NCBI RefSeq assembly: GCF_901709675.1 | Contig: NC_051090.1 | Span: 6,403,842-6,467,841, forward strand | Length of the DNA stretch: 64,000 nt | Origin: Syngnathus acus | Taxonomy: Eukaryota; Chordata; Actinopteri; Syngnathiformes; Syngnathidae | Reading direction: 5' to 3' | Part shown: in pieces, positions 48,690-61,700 of the stretch | Numbering within the stretch: position 1 is the first letter of the stretch | Layout of the letters: the number at the start of each line of letters is the position of its first letter | The notes under the pieces: generated by a model | What the model was told of the DNA's origin: nothing | Database searches by the model: none | What the model saw: only the letters and a program-made list of their open reading frames with translations | Made by a program: the position numbers and the translations under genes

Positions 48690-51600
48690 GTGAGAGCTCT
48701 GACTTCTAGGACTATCCTTTACGGTGGATGAAGAAGATTGCGGAAACAATTTAAAAGCTGTTTTTACATGACCAACTGTCTAACATTTTGTTTTTCTGTT
48801 TTCTTGCAGCATCAAGAAAGCGCACTTCAGTGCTGCACAAATACTTGTAAATAGCGCCAAGGATTTCTTTAATTATTTTTTTTTATACATAAATGTTTTA
48901 ACTTATCATCATTTTTGTTTGCTTTTGTTTGGTCAAAGTCATTGTTGAACCGGTCTGTAATTTACACTGGACCCAAGCCAATCACATTCTTCTTCCATCA
49001 ATAAAAATGTATTCACGTTGGCTATGAACATCAAGCATCTGAGTCATCTTTTTAGCTTCTACAGCATTAATAATCATAATCATTTTTTTTTTGCGTCAAC
49101 AAATAATGCCTAAAATTGTCTTTTGTTTCATTTTCACTATAACTTTCAGACTGCCTCTACAAAAGTTTCTAATAATTTTCCTAATATGTCTCCATTAGAG
49201 GGTAAAACATTCCAGATTGATAGTGTACTTCCCGACCTCTGACCTAATGGCATTAAAACAATATACTTCACTGGGTCAGCATACAGTCATTTCATCTTCA
49301 GGAGAATTATTAAAAGGTGATTTTAACTGTCCTACTTCTCTCATGGCTTGCAGAATCAGTGCCATTTGTATATCCCGATTATAACTAGACCTTCATAGCA
49401 CAGCTTGCAGAAATCAAGTTGTCACTGTTTTCCTTTCCAGCACATTGACTCCTAGTATGTTTTGAGAGCTTCACCTACTCACTTCATTGCCTTGGATAAG
49501 TCTTCTTAACACCCGCTTTTAAATACCACCATGTTTTACCTCGAGTGGAATGCCGGCATGAGTCACAACGAGATTTAGCATATTAGCAGCTGATTGCCAA
49601 CACGTGAGGTTATAAGACACGTGTTGACATTGTTCATATTATAAAAATAGGCTACAATCACTTCATGTATCTTTTTTTTTTTTTCTACTCTAAGGTCAAC
49701 ACAGCCCCTCATACATGGTCTGTATTTTCATTATGAGTCATTGCAAGGTGGTAATTTAATTAGTGGACATCTATACATTTATTATGTTCTGAAATCCTGT
49801 TTCCATGTCAGTGTTAAAGTTGTGACTATGGCACAACTTCCCATCGCTAACGTCACCTTGTACGGAATCAATGCTGCAGTTCCCCTCAAATAGGTGTCAT
49901 TTATCTGTTTATTGTCGTCACTCATTATTGAAACAGTATTCTTGACATCAGCTGCGGCTTTGCGCAATGTGACATATAAATGTCTTGTGGAAACGGGAGT
50001 GACAAGGGGATTGTTGTGACGACCTAACAGGTGGACGTGGTCGGAAAAGGCGCTGGCTTGGCTTCCCGGTGCTAAAAGTGACAGCAGTGTGAGTGAGTCA
50101 AACCTGCAGACGAGCACACGCTCACATTTAAAATCCCCTCATCAAGTACACGCAAACCATGTTAAAGAGTCATCAAGGTCGCAGTCTATGGTGTCAGTCA
50201 TCTGCGTGTGCTCCTGTGAGTAGAATAGCTACTAAGACTAACGGGAGGAGAATGTGAGCACAATGGCTACATTATCCCAAGCTGCTTTACAGTGAAAACA
50301 AATTCTGTCTAGACTTTTTTTTTTCCCTGAACAGACTTTCCTTGATACACTAGTGAGTGGATGAAAGCACATTTATAAAGAGCCGCATTAATCTTTTAAA
50401 CTGTGTTTACGATTCAAAGAATGGGCATTGGAAGCATTTTATTTTATTTTATTTATTTGTTGTGAAACTGGTGAAAAGAATCAACACAAGAAGTGTGGAC
50501 ACTGTATTTGAAACTAAAGAGCTGTTAAAACATGTTCGGAACAAGATTGTAGTCTGACCTTCGGAATGATTAGGAATTAATTTTGTTTCCATTTGGCCTT
50601 TTCAAAAGTATGACCTTTCAAACCCCAGAGTGAGCTTGAGGCTCACTCATTGACGGCATCACATTGCCCCGTCCGTGTGAGACGTGCCGGGAAACGTCAC
50701 GTCAGCCAAGAGGTTATGAGAGCTAAGGGTGAGTACAATACGGGACTATGAGAAGCATTCCGACATAGCTGAGGAATCGTGCTCATGTGGTTCCAGACTG
50801 CCACAAGACCACTGTCAGTCTGGACCTTGTGATTCAATCCTGCTAGAGTACCTGCATTGCTCACACTTAGTGGATTTATATTTACAACTTGTTTAGAGGC
50901 TGTGAGTGCTTGACACCATGTGTTGCTATATTTAGACATGCTGTTGTAGTGCTGGTGGAAAAAAGGACCCTTGAGTTCTAGGCCTTTTTTGGCCTCTCAA
51001 AGTCACAAAGATTAATTAGTGAACGAGTTGGTCCAGGGTGTCCACAACTGCTCTACCTAACTCAACTGGAATAGGCTCCAATTTACCTTCCACCTTAATT
51101 ATATTATTCTAATGATAGATAAGTAATGAATTGATGACCACTCCTAACTACTAATCATATCAGAATATACGACAAAGTGGCCAGAACAATGCAGTGAATA
51201 ACAAACTAAATAAACACTAAATTAATGAAATGCTGAATTAATTAAATGAATTCATGTTAAATTGCTAAATTTAGTAATCTCTTCGAAAACGCCAAGCAAC
51301 AGCGAGAGAGGTAAAAACAATTATTGATACAGTCTTGTATTGTCTATCAATTTGAATGCTGTTGTTAATTTTACTGGGCGTCTACTGCCACCATGTGGTG
51401 GAAACACTCCATTGCAGCTCGAGCTATTTGCGATCAGTCAGCCAAGATTTTTGGATGTCTCTAAAAAAACATCTTAACAGTATTTGGAGATGTATCAAGA
51501 CCTTTTCACTTGTGTGCAATTTTCTAACTATTGTATTATTCATGAAGATTCACACATTGAGGAGGTTTATAAAATATGAAAACTAGAACCAACTACTTAA

Positions 51601-52721
51601 GACTGGTCCGACAGATTCGGATTTTAATATTTCTTCCTCTGGGCCCATGTTTGTCTATTTTTCTTGGCTTTGCTCTGACCGATCTTCTCCATGACAGTCT
51701 TGGCCTCCCTACTTCCCCTCTTGATTCTGTTCCAGTGCCTGCCTGCTTCTTCTGATCAGGGGTTGTCCGAGTTTGAATGAATGCCTTGTTTGAGAAACCC
51801 CTTTGACGCCATCCTCCCCACCACCAAAACAAACACACTTTCACACACGCACACACATGAAAGACACACTGGAGTGGACTTAATAGTGAATGATAAACAA
51901 ATAAGAATGCAGGAACTGATAAAAAAGAGCCACCGCTTTACAGTTTTTTCTCTCCACCATCCAGCTCTTCTATATATAGTAACTCCACAAGGGGGCGCAA
52001 ATGCACCATACAAACGCTAATGAGTGACGCATTGACCGACAGCAAACTATTAAACCACACTTAGCAAGTTCCCCTTTGCGGCCACCTGCCAAAAAACAAC
52101 ACTGCTTGTGATGTTGCCCTTTTCTTATTGCCCCGCACTTTCTCTTCATCACATCCAAAACATGTACAGGATGTGTCAGCATCCTTTTTCTCTTCATTTG
52201 TTTGTTTTGGCGACGCTACATATCGAATCCATAAAAGATTTGGTTATTGTAAATAATACAATTAAACATATTAGCAAAATACACCAAAAATATTTAAAAT
52301 TAGGTGAGTGGTTACATGACTATGAATACATTAATTATAAATAACATGTAAATTGATTATTGTTAAGATAAACTATTTGGCTTTGACGTTTAATTATTTA
52401 AAAAATATATATTTTAAACCTTTTCCATTAACCAGGCTCATTTGTTACTTTTAAAAATGGGGCCCTTCATTGAGCAAAAAAAGTTTGCCCACCCCCTGTT
52501 CTAAATCACTGACCCTCCTTAGCGGAGGTCTGCGCTTGTTGACTGTGTGCTGTCAAGTGACTCATAATAGTCTCAAGACAAACATTTGCCCAAAATGTGT
52601 CACGGACCTGTGACAGAATGGCTTGTGTGTTTATAACAGGAGCCTATTGGAGCCCATTCCCATTTACAGGTTTGTGCAGCACTGTACTGGACCTCATCGA
52701 AGTCAATAGAAGAAGTTTGAG
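48690..52721. other. nmrk2 3' UTR and nmrk2-loxl5 spacer
   Basis: The nmrk2 3' UTR probably ends after AATAAA at 49000-49005. The remaining 3.7 kb is AT-rich spacer with short poly-T, CA and TAAT runs. A short basic open segment on the minus strand near 51600-51750 is discussed as a weak finding. No gene is supported. Confidence 0.5.
49000..49005 (+). other. nmrk2: nmrk2 polyadenylation signal (AATAAA)
   Basis: The hexamer lies about 310 bases past the stop, or about 190 after removing the 3' UTR intron. Confidence 0.6.
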
Positions 52722-55567
52722 ATGAAGAAATTTGCCTTTCTGCTCCTTTGCCTCCTGGATGTTGCGGTGCGCCTGAGTAACGCGCAGCATCGTCATCCTT
52801 CGCGTGCACGACTCAACCCGTGGAAGCACAGGTTCGAGTGGGAGAACAACGGCAGGGTCTACAGCTTGCTGAGCACGGGGACACAGTACCGGGCGCCTGC
52901 GCAATCCAGGGGCCGAACCCAGGTCCTGTTGACCACCATGAACCGAGGTCAACTCCCGCCTCCGTCGAGAAGAACATCCGGAGATCTGGGTCAGGTGAAC
53001 GCTGCCGATGCAGATCAGAATTTAATCCCAAGGGACCAAGCGTGGTCACCCGGCAGCACAGTGGCCTTTACCAATCAGGAGTTCTCCGGTGGAGGACCAA
53101 GCTCCTCTTCCGGTGCAACCACGCAGCCGTCTTTGGATCTTACGCACAGACCTCAACCCTCAAACCCGACACCTCGCCCACCAATGACCAATAATCATGA
53201 AAGAGCTCAAAACACACAGCAGAGAGCAGAACCAGAAGCCACTGAAGCACCGGTGATACTGTCCAGAAACGTGGTCGAGGTACATTACACTCAACAGAGG
53301 ACTGATCCGATCCGCACCAACACGACGGAGCCAAGGCGGGATCCAAACGGCAGCCAGCATAGGAACTCCGTTTTCTACAACGTTTACCCTCCGGACCAAA
53401 GGAACAGGGTCCCTGCACGACCGCTTCAACCAGGACCGGGCCACAGTACCAACTTCTTCCATAACGGTACGACGTACACTATAAAGTCTTTTGAGCACAA
53501 TAATTCATGGGACAATTTATTCTTCAGTGAATGAACATGCATGTTTCTGAATGTCAGAAGAAGCAGAAGTACCCGGAGAACATGCAGGAAAGAATTAATA
53601 AAGATCGATATCAAATCACCACAAATAAATTCCTACGGGCTCTTTGGACATTAACAGACTTGATTAATTAAGTAGAGATTCTAGTGTACTTCACATGAGT
53701 ATTGTATTTTTCTTCCACAGGTCTCCCAGACTTGATTCCTGACCCGTACTACATCCAAGCTGCGTCATACATCCAGCGAGTGCAGATGTTTGCACTCCAC
53801 TGTGCCGCTGAGGAGAACTGCCTATCCAGGTACACTATATTTATATTATATATTATAATTTGTCAGATGAGAGGACCACTATGCAAATCACACATTACAT
53901 TATCCAAAGAACATAGCAGTTATATAAAGTCTACACACCCCTGTTCAAATACCATATTTCTTTGTTAAAAAAAAAACGAGGCCAAAATAAATAATTTCAA
54001 AAAGACTGCAAGCATTAATATGACCTATAACTTCAGCAATGAATCTTTGAAAATATTTTAAGAATAAAAAATTGTGAGCGTGTTGTTGCATAAGTGTGCA
54101 CACCCACTTAACTGGGATGTGGCTGTTTTCCAAATTCACCAATCACATTCCAAATAAAAGGCAGCCTAAAAGATTTGTGCTAACCCTGACTGCTATTTGG
54201 AACAGTTCATAAGTCCCTCCACCAAGATCTCAGGTCCATCTGGGAGAAGAAAAAAAAAACAGCCACAGACTAGATGCTGCTTCCACAACACTTTTGGTGT
54301 TGACCATTTCTGTGTTTGCACCAAAACACAACTTTTGGGATTATGGTTAAAAAGTCCAACTTTGGTTTCATTGAGCCATAACAAAATCCTCAAACACATG
54401 TAAAAAAAATATGTTATGTTCTGATGAAACCAAGGATGAACCGCATCACAGTCAGTGATGTGAGCACTTCTGGCACTTTACCACCTTGCATCATTTCATC
54501 CAACTTAATGCTGCTGATGCGTATGAAAGGGAGGAAACATGGTCTCCCCTTTGAGTTGCGCAACATTAGGATGTGTGCTGGCCTGTTGCCCACTTGGCGG
54601 CTGAGTGGCACACCAGCTGGCACACGTCAAACATTTCCTTGCCAAGTAAAACAAAGGAGATGAATGCAGCACGCAAAACCGCCAAAGCATAAAATATTAT
54701 GCATTGCATCATATTTGAAATGAAGTCGTATTTACTGACATTTTACGACATACAGGTCTGCGTACCATCCGAGTGTGAGAGACCTAGATTACAGGGTTCT
54801 TCTCAGATTCCCCCAGCGTGTGAAGAACCAAGGAACAGTGGACTTCCTCCCAAAGAAACCCAGACACCAGTGGGAATGGCACAGCTGTCATCGGTAACTT
54901 CACTGCTCATTTAATTCATTCCCATATTGTGCTGTGTATGTTTATTCTGTCTTCCTGTTGCAGGCACTACCATAGCATGGAGGCCTTTAGTAACTATGAC
55001 CTGCTGGATACCTCCAATGGACGCAAAGTGGCCGAGGGCCACAAAGCTAGTTTCTGCTTGGAGGACACGTCATGTGAACGTGGTGTGCGGAGACGATTTG
55101 CCTGCACGGCTCACACACAGGTCCGCATGAAAAGGAATTAGAAGCATGTCATAATCAATCATGGATGAAACTAATCTGTATTTCTTTTAACTAACATCAG
55201 GGGCTTAGTCCTGGTTGCTATGACACCTATCACGCCAACATCGACTGCCAATGGATTGATATCACCGATGTTCCACCTGGAAACTATACGCTCCAGGTAA
55301 CGCAAATGCAAAACGACCCATGAAATTTCTTATGGTCAGTGTTTCTACATTTTTCATCAGGTGACCGTGAACCCCTATAAACTCGTCGAGGAGTCGGATT
55401 TCTCCAACAACGTGGCAAAGTGTGACATCCGCTACACGGGAAGCTACGTGCAAGCGACAAACTGCAGGATCGCAAAGTGAGTTGCCTTTTGTTTACTTGA
55501 GCAAAAATATTTCGGAGATTCCAACATGAACTATTAAAAGACGAATTTCTTGTTTAACAGGAGCTGA
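52722..55567 (+). CDS. loxl5: Lysyl oxidase-like 5 (secreted copper amine oxidase), 7 coding exons, 455 aa
   Basis: LOX-family enzyme that deaminates lysines in collagen and elastin for cross-linking. Exons: 52722-53466, 53721-53829, 54756-54893, 54964-55120, 55201-55296, 55361-55476, 55561-55567. A signal peptide covers about residues 1-21 ([11 protein letters not shown] core). The propeptide is long and rich in Arg, Pro, Gln and Thr, and opens with [19 protein letters not shown], a hallmark shared with LOX and LOXL1. The catalytic domain from about 249 has [13 protein letters not shown] with copper ligands His330, His332 and His334. The lysyl-tyrosyl quinone pair is Lys358 and Tyr393, spaced 35 residues as in human LOX. 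No SRCR domains are present, so it is not loxl2/3/4. The fish-specific loxl5 name is preferred over lox or loxl1, but a tree is needed. The last exon contributes only the final residue and the stop. Confidence 0.88.
53921..54412. mobile_element. Degenerate Tc1/mariner remnants in loxl5 intron 2
   Basis: From 53921 to about 54170 the plus strand resembles the terminal part of a teleost Tc1-like element (GTCTACACACCCCTGTTCAAAT, later CATAAGTGTGCACACCC). From about 54180 to 54399 the minus strand encodes a decayed Tc1-type transposase piece: [13 protein letters not shown] resembles the usual DETKVELFGHN, and VEGLMNCSK the usual VEGIMNSSK. The two parts are in opposite orientation, so this is a rearranged or nested relic rather than an intact copy. 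It has no functional transposase. Confidence 0.7.
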
Positions 55568-55793
55568 CCTGAGTGACAACACAATGGCACGTCCTTCTGC
55601 TGAAGTCGTTCTTTAAAAATGTTGCAGTGAAATTTTAAATTATTTGTTTTTTTCTGAGGATGTTTTCTATGGTGTACGAAAAAAAATCGAAAAAAAAAAA
55701 TATTGGATGTATTAAGATGTGCCTTTTTTTTTTTACCCTGACGTGTGTATTTATAAAAGTGCTTTTTAATGTATGAACTGTTCCTATGTATTG

Positions 55794-55799
55794 AATAAA
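55794..55799 (+). other. loxl5: loxl5 polyadenylation signal (AATAAA)
   Basis: The hexamer lies 227 bases past the stop codon. Confidence 0.65.
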
Positions 55800-57761
55800 G
55801 AATTTAACAGTGTGCCATTCTGCTATCCTCTTCCTTTTAACAAGTCCCAGCATAGCATATTTAAAATTCACCACAGATTGCGTAATCCCTAATTAAATGC
55901 CCATTTCATTGTTCACCTTTCAGCAATAATTTTCCACGCATGATAGATAACTTGTACCAATTTTTCCAATTGAGTATCTGATCATTTGAAAAACCACATA
56001 ATGTGATTTTTTTCTTTAGTTTTTATTCACCCACATAATGTAATTTTTTTTCTTTTGTTTTTATTCGCTAATTTAGCAGGTTTTCCTATATTGCTTTGAT
56101 TTACTCATGTTGTCAGTCCTGATTATTCGGCCAGAATTCTGCTTGCAGAAAAGCTGTGTGCCACCATACAATGATTACGGCAAAATAGTAAAAATTCTGT
56201 CATTACCCAAATACTTCTGGGCCTGAATGGACCCCGATTGAACTCCTTGTGGAAGGGTGAATCGGAAAAGACTGGGACACAGCCTCCTCCTCCTCTTTTT
56301 CCCCTCAAGCGACTATTTGCTGAGGGCAGGTCATCGTGTTGGGCCTGCGGGGCGTACGAGACGAACAGAGCTGCCCGTCAGCATTCTTCACCACCCCATA
56401 TGGCAAGAGGGAGAGACATTTCACAGACAGAGCCGCAAGCCAAGAAGGAAGGCAGAATTGAAACATGTACGTCAGCACACTGTTCTTATCTTGACGTGTG
56501 CGAGAGGCTCGCAGTCAACAAGTGTCAGAGCCAACGGTGACGCAACAATCTTGGAAATCCTCACTGTACCTGAGGAGGGAAATTTGCTTGCAAAAGTAGA
56601 TGCAGATGAAGTTAATGCAAAATGGGATGAATGAGATGTTGTTAAAGTTAATGCTGATAGCCGAAACCAGAAAATCATTGCTAAAGTCAAAATGAACTCT
56701 TTACAGATGATAAAAATTGAAATGTGTGTGTTTGGAGGCGGATATTAATATCAACTTGTACATGCGCCAATAAACATTCATTTGAATTAACATGCAATGA
56801 AAACGGTTAATGGAATGGTTTTCTTGTCGTTCATGATTTGTTATTTAACAACTCACCACGATGAAAAAAATCTTCATCTTCCGCACAAAAAAAAGGGAAA
56901 AATTGCACACAAAAAAAAAAATCGGGGGAAAAAGAAAAAATGCAAATATATTTAAATTCAAAATTACGGATGCCAAATTGCGAATACAGCCCTATACAAG
57001 GTGAGTAGGCCTAATTTTTTTTTTGGGGGGAGGCATTTGGAAGGATATGCAGAACAAACCTCAATGATATTAAAATTACAAGTGAGTTGATTTGTGTGAA
57101 AAAAATTTACAAAATTAATTCTTGCAATGTTGGTTCAGCAGTTTTGTGCCGCTCTTGAATGATAATTTCTATACATGATTAGCTGGCAACCAGTCCAGGG
57201 AGATGACCCCAGTGAGAATAAGCGATATAGTCTTTAGAAGATGGATGGTTGGTCAGTCACGACTGTAAATTAAAAGTTTCCTTTCCCTGGTGCTGTTTAC
57301 AACTATTTAAGTAGCTGAATGTGCTGACACATAACCACACAGACATGCTGACATTTGGTTCACATCCCCAAGTGTGTGCTCAAAGTCTGGGAAATGAGCG
57401 TCATTAGTGAAAGGCTCTATTGCTCCGTCTGAAAGAACTGCATGTATTTGCCCGAGCCAAATGGTTTGTTTGCAGTCGTGAGAAGAAGCTAGTGTGCAGC
57501 GAATGAACAAATATATTTCCCTGCCTACGACATCCTGCGAGAGGAAACCGTTCGCATGGACCACTTATTCATGTCAGTGGCCTGACATGTTGTTCCCTGT
57601 TTAAAATAGAACCTGTGCCCACTGACCTTGGTGTTTTCTCCAAAAAGCCTCTGTGTGAAAAACATAGCACAAAAAATGATTTAAGGCAACATACCAGAGC
57701 GCCGTTTCATTTTTAGCACATCTAACCTAAAAAAAATCTGATTTTGTCGATTATAGCTAGC

Positions 57762-57860
<99 letters not shown>
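57762..57860. repeat. (GATA)n microsatellite, about 25 units
   Basis: A perfect GATA/TAGA tetranucleotide array of 99 bases. The minus-strand Ile-Tyr-Leu-Ser reading frame is an artefact of the repeat. Confidence 0.98.
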
Positions 57861-58771
57861 TTGCAAACTGTTGCTTTTCATTTTTTATTTTATGAATTTA
57901 TAAGTGGAGGTCTCTGCCCAATGACTGCTTTTATTGTCATATTTTGGTCCATGAGGTGTGATGGACAGAGAGGCGCCAGGTGAGCATTTGAGGAGGCCAC
58001 TTTCTGTACAGACATTTTTTTTTTCCTGCTGCATTTCACATCTTTCACACATGGCTGGCAGACCATGTTGAGGTTAGTCGATTCGGGCCAAACATATGTT
58101 CATCTGTCACACTTTGCTGGGAGATGCTTTATGGCTCTAAAGACATATGTGTAAAAATACACACACTTGCTGAGATGCCCTAACGGTGACAGGACAGCGT
58201 TTATTTTTGTCTCTTGTTTTGCTTTCCTGTGGAAACATGTGAGTGCAGTATTAGTACAGCAAACAATGTTACATATAAGTTGGCATAACTTAGTCTTGTT
58301 TGGAGACAAATGTTATTCACAGACAGAGTCAGCATGTCTGGCTCACAGTTCTGAGGTTTGCGGTTCACAATTTGGCTCCAGACTATGTTGAGTTTGCATG
58401 TTCTCCCTGTGCTTCCTACAGGTACTATAGCGTCTACCGACATTTTAAAGACATCATTTTGCAACTGTATAGGCTTCATGTTTTCTCATTAAAATACCAA
58501 AATTGAAAATTTTCTTCACTTGTAAAAAAAAAAAAAAAAGCAAGGCCATCAAACATTTGGGTTCCCAGGCCCGCGATAAAAAAAAAAAAAAAAGGTTTTG
58601 ACATCCCTGACAAAGGAACTGAAAAAAGACAAATGCAGTTCATATTTCTAATCGATAGGTGGCGACAATGCACAGCAAAAGACTTCCGAGAAACAGAAGA
58701 AGAAGCCACTCATAACATGGACTAACTAGTTTCTCCATCAACACCGTCACTGTCTAAATATACGCTTAAGG

Positions 58772-61700
58772 ATGGCAACGACAAAGAAGTTTCGGGTTAC
58801 TCACTTGACTGCTTTTCTTCTGTTCATGGTGCTCCTGTCACGTCATCTGGTTCAGGCTTCCAACGAACAAACGAAAACGGTGGACTTTGACGTGAGACCG
58901 GGAGGGACGTTGTACACCTTCACCGAGTCCATTGTATGTATGTTTAAGACCGACTTCATTGCAAAGCGTCCATTTGCTTGAAAAATTATCTTGCTGTAAT
59001 GTTTCTTATTAAAATGTCCTTTGAAACGATGCCAATTTCCTTGAGTTGTTGCCGCCACACGACAACAGCTACTGTGCACAAGGCATTTATTAGACGTCGT
59101 GCAGTTTTCATGATTGGTTTGCTTAACATAAGGGAAGTGTTGCATTCCAGAAAGCACGGACGTTTATGTCAATATGCACACATCATGGCTAGTTTTCAGC
59201 ATGATACTTTAATGTATTTTCTGAAGCTAAATAACGCGCCCATCAAGCGTTTCAGGCATGTTTTTTGTCTTTCAACTGGAATGTTTTAAAGTCGGCGTTT
59301 ATAAACTTCGATTTTTCTTTTTCTACATGAACGCGGTATCAGACGATTGTGTCGCATTTTGATGACGTCATAGCTTGTGAACGACGGACACGTTGCTGGC
59401 TGCCATTGGCTGAGGAATAGGAATCAATATGCGCTTTATAATTTTTTTTCCACAAAACAGTTTGAAGAAAACAAAATAATCAGTGTATTTTTGTCCCTCG
59501 GTGCATAAAAACTACCGTTAAATAATGGCACAAAACGATTGAACAAGAAACCAAAATTAAGTGCAAGTATTAATTTTCGCCACTCTTTAACCAAAATCAA
59601 ATCGAGGTGCTATTTTTGTCATGTTTATCATTTGATATTTTCCCCAAAAATATATGAGGCCTACTCACGTTGTAGTACTGAGCATAAGTGCACCTAAAAA
59701 TGTAGCTGAATGCATGTTAATATTCGTTTGTGTTTTTCAGGGGGGGTACGAATGCTCGTTCTCTTCCAGTGCACAAGGAGGAACCAATGAGGTTAGTGTC
59801 ACAACACTTTTTCTGCAAAATAAATTACCAAGACAGGCCTGCGGTTTGTATCTTGCTGTCATAATGTGGAATGTTATCTGTGACAGCAGGGGTGGCACCT
59901 GCATTGCAACATGCACAACATTGCAAATGTAGTACCACATGTGTCCAAGTGAGGGCGCGTTCATTGTGGTCAATTCCAGACAACAGACTGATTTTCTATA
60001 ATGTTATGCTCTGTTTCTAGAACTGGCTCATGAGTGTGGGCCTTAGTGAAGACAAAAAGCTTTTTTCCTGCTCAGTGTGGAGGTGAGATCAACACTCACA
60101 CATATGCACTTGACGCACTCGACGCACTGCATTAGGAATTTAGCACAAGTTGTAATTGGAAAAATGAAGAAACAAGCAACAGTAGCATACAGTGCTTGTC
60201 CTCTAGGTGGTAGTAATGTCCTATGTCCTTACACTTCCATACAAACTCACTGGTAAAAATGTTACCTCCTCCAAGGTCAATAGCGAGCACCAAAGTTGTA
60301 GGTCGCATGCTATGTCCTGGTTAATAGAGGCAGGAAACCCTCAGAAATTAAAATGTAAGTCTGTTTGATGTAGGCCTTAGAGACATGTCATTCAAGTCCT
60401 CAAAGTAGTGCGCTCCATTTTGCCATCAAGATACCATTAATCACGAAACAATTCCACATGGGCAACTAAATAATGATCAATTAATCGATTACAATATCCA
60501 TCCCTAGTTAAAGGATGACTGTATGCAAATTAATTAATATGCATGACAACTAATCAGTTTGTTTTCTCCACAAAGGCCCACAGGGAAATCATACTTGTTT
60601 TTCACCACATTCAAAATGGAGTTGAAGAGTACCAAACTTGAATATGCAAATGCATTGGTAAGTATAAAGAAACCATTTTGTGGCATCAATATTGGCTCTT
60701 TAAAGGTGAAGTCAACCCCAAAAATTCCTTTGCGCTGATATCCATCTCACGACGCTGCCATTTTGCCACTTGCTGTCGATTAAAATGGACATCACAATTG
60801 CTAGGTGTCAGGTCACAACCAATCATGACTCAGCGCAAGAAAAATTGGTGAGGTTGACTTCACCTTTAACTCCACAAACATAAATCCTCTGAAATGATAT
60901 GCCAAAGTGCACCACCACCTGGCGAATGTTATAGTTACATTCTGAAGTTTGCGCTTCCTCAGCGTTTCTCCTGACACCGAGTGATCAGTTGGCACTGCGC
61001 TGGTGTTGGACAGCAAAAAGCTGACACCAGTTCAGCGCCATCGCAAAAGACACAAGCCCCGGTGACAGTTTCGACTTGCTATTATGTTCTCCGTATGCAC
61101 CCCCAGCATTGTGCTGATCAAAGTGCTTCCCCACACTCTGAGGAGGTTTGGAAAGTACAGCGTCGGCATAAACGTCACATAATCAAAGCAAAGCGTCACA
61201 GAGGACAAACCTTTTTTCTTTTATATTACTCGGTGTAGTTCGTAAATAAGGATGCCTCCGGCTTGGCAGTACAACAAGGCTCAGGCTGTTTTTGCTTTTC
61301 ATACGGCTCACAATTTCTGGAAAGAAAGTATACTTCAATGCTAAGTTGATTGACACTGCCTTCCAATTTTTTTTATTTTAACACAGCAAGATATTTTCAT
61401 TAATGTGGACTGTACAAAAAAAAAGTTAAATGATATGCAGGTAAACAGATTACGTTTGTAACCTGAGATTCACTATTTGTAAGCCACCATGTTTTATTTT
61501 GTAATTAATTTCCGAGGCGCGATAAGACGAAGCCACCAATTACTTGGCCTTACATTGCTGAGGCGAATTGAATGACGCACATTATCACCACCATCTTTTT
61601 GCTTTCCCTTTGATTTATTGTTTCATTTTGTGACTTATCTTTCACCACTTGTCTCCATGGAAACCTGTTTTATCTCCCTCGGTTGTAGCTACCATACAGC

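Larger units (their letters stand above)
55568..58771. other. loxl5 3' UTR and loxl5-mydgf spacer
   Basis: The loxl5 3' UTR likely ends after AATAAA at 55794-55799. The remainder is non-coding: AT-rich sequence, a GC-richer patch at 56.2-56.6 kb with unassigned open frames, the GATA microsatellite (57762-57860), and poly-A runs near 58525 and 58580. The mydgf promoter should be at the right edge; no TATA box was identified. Confidence 0.5.

Noticed and set aside
56238-56634. Two overlapping plus-strand frames of 100-125 codons in the loxl5-mydgf spacer
   Set aside because: No recognisable motif and no splice context. The GC-richer patch may be regulatory or a non-coding RNA, but coding is not supported.
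57681-57881. Ile-Tyr-Leu-Ser repeat reading frame
   Set aside because: Artefact of the GATA tetranucleotide repeat.
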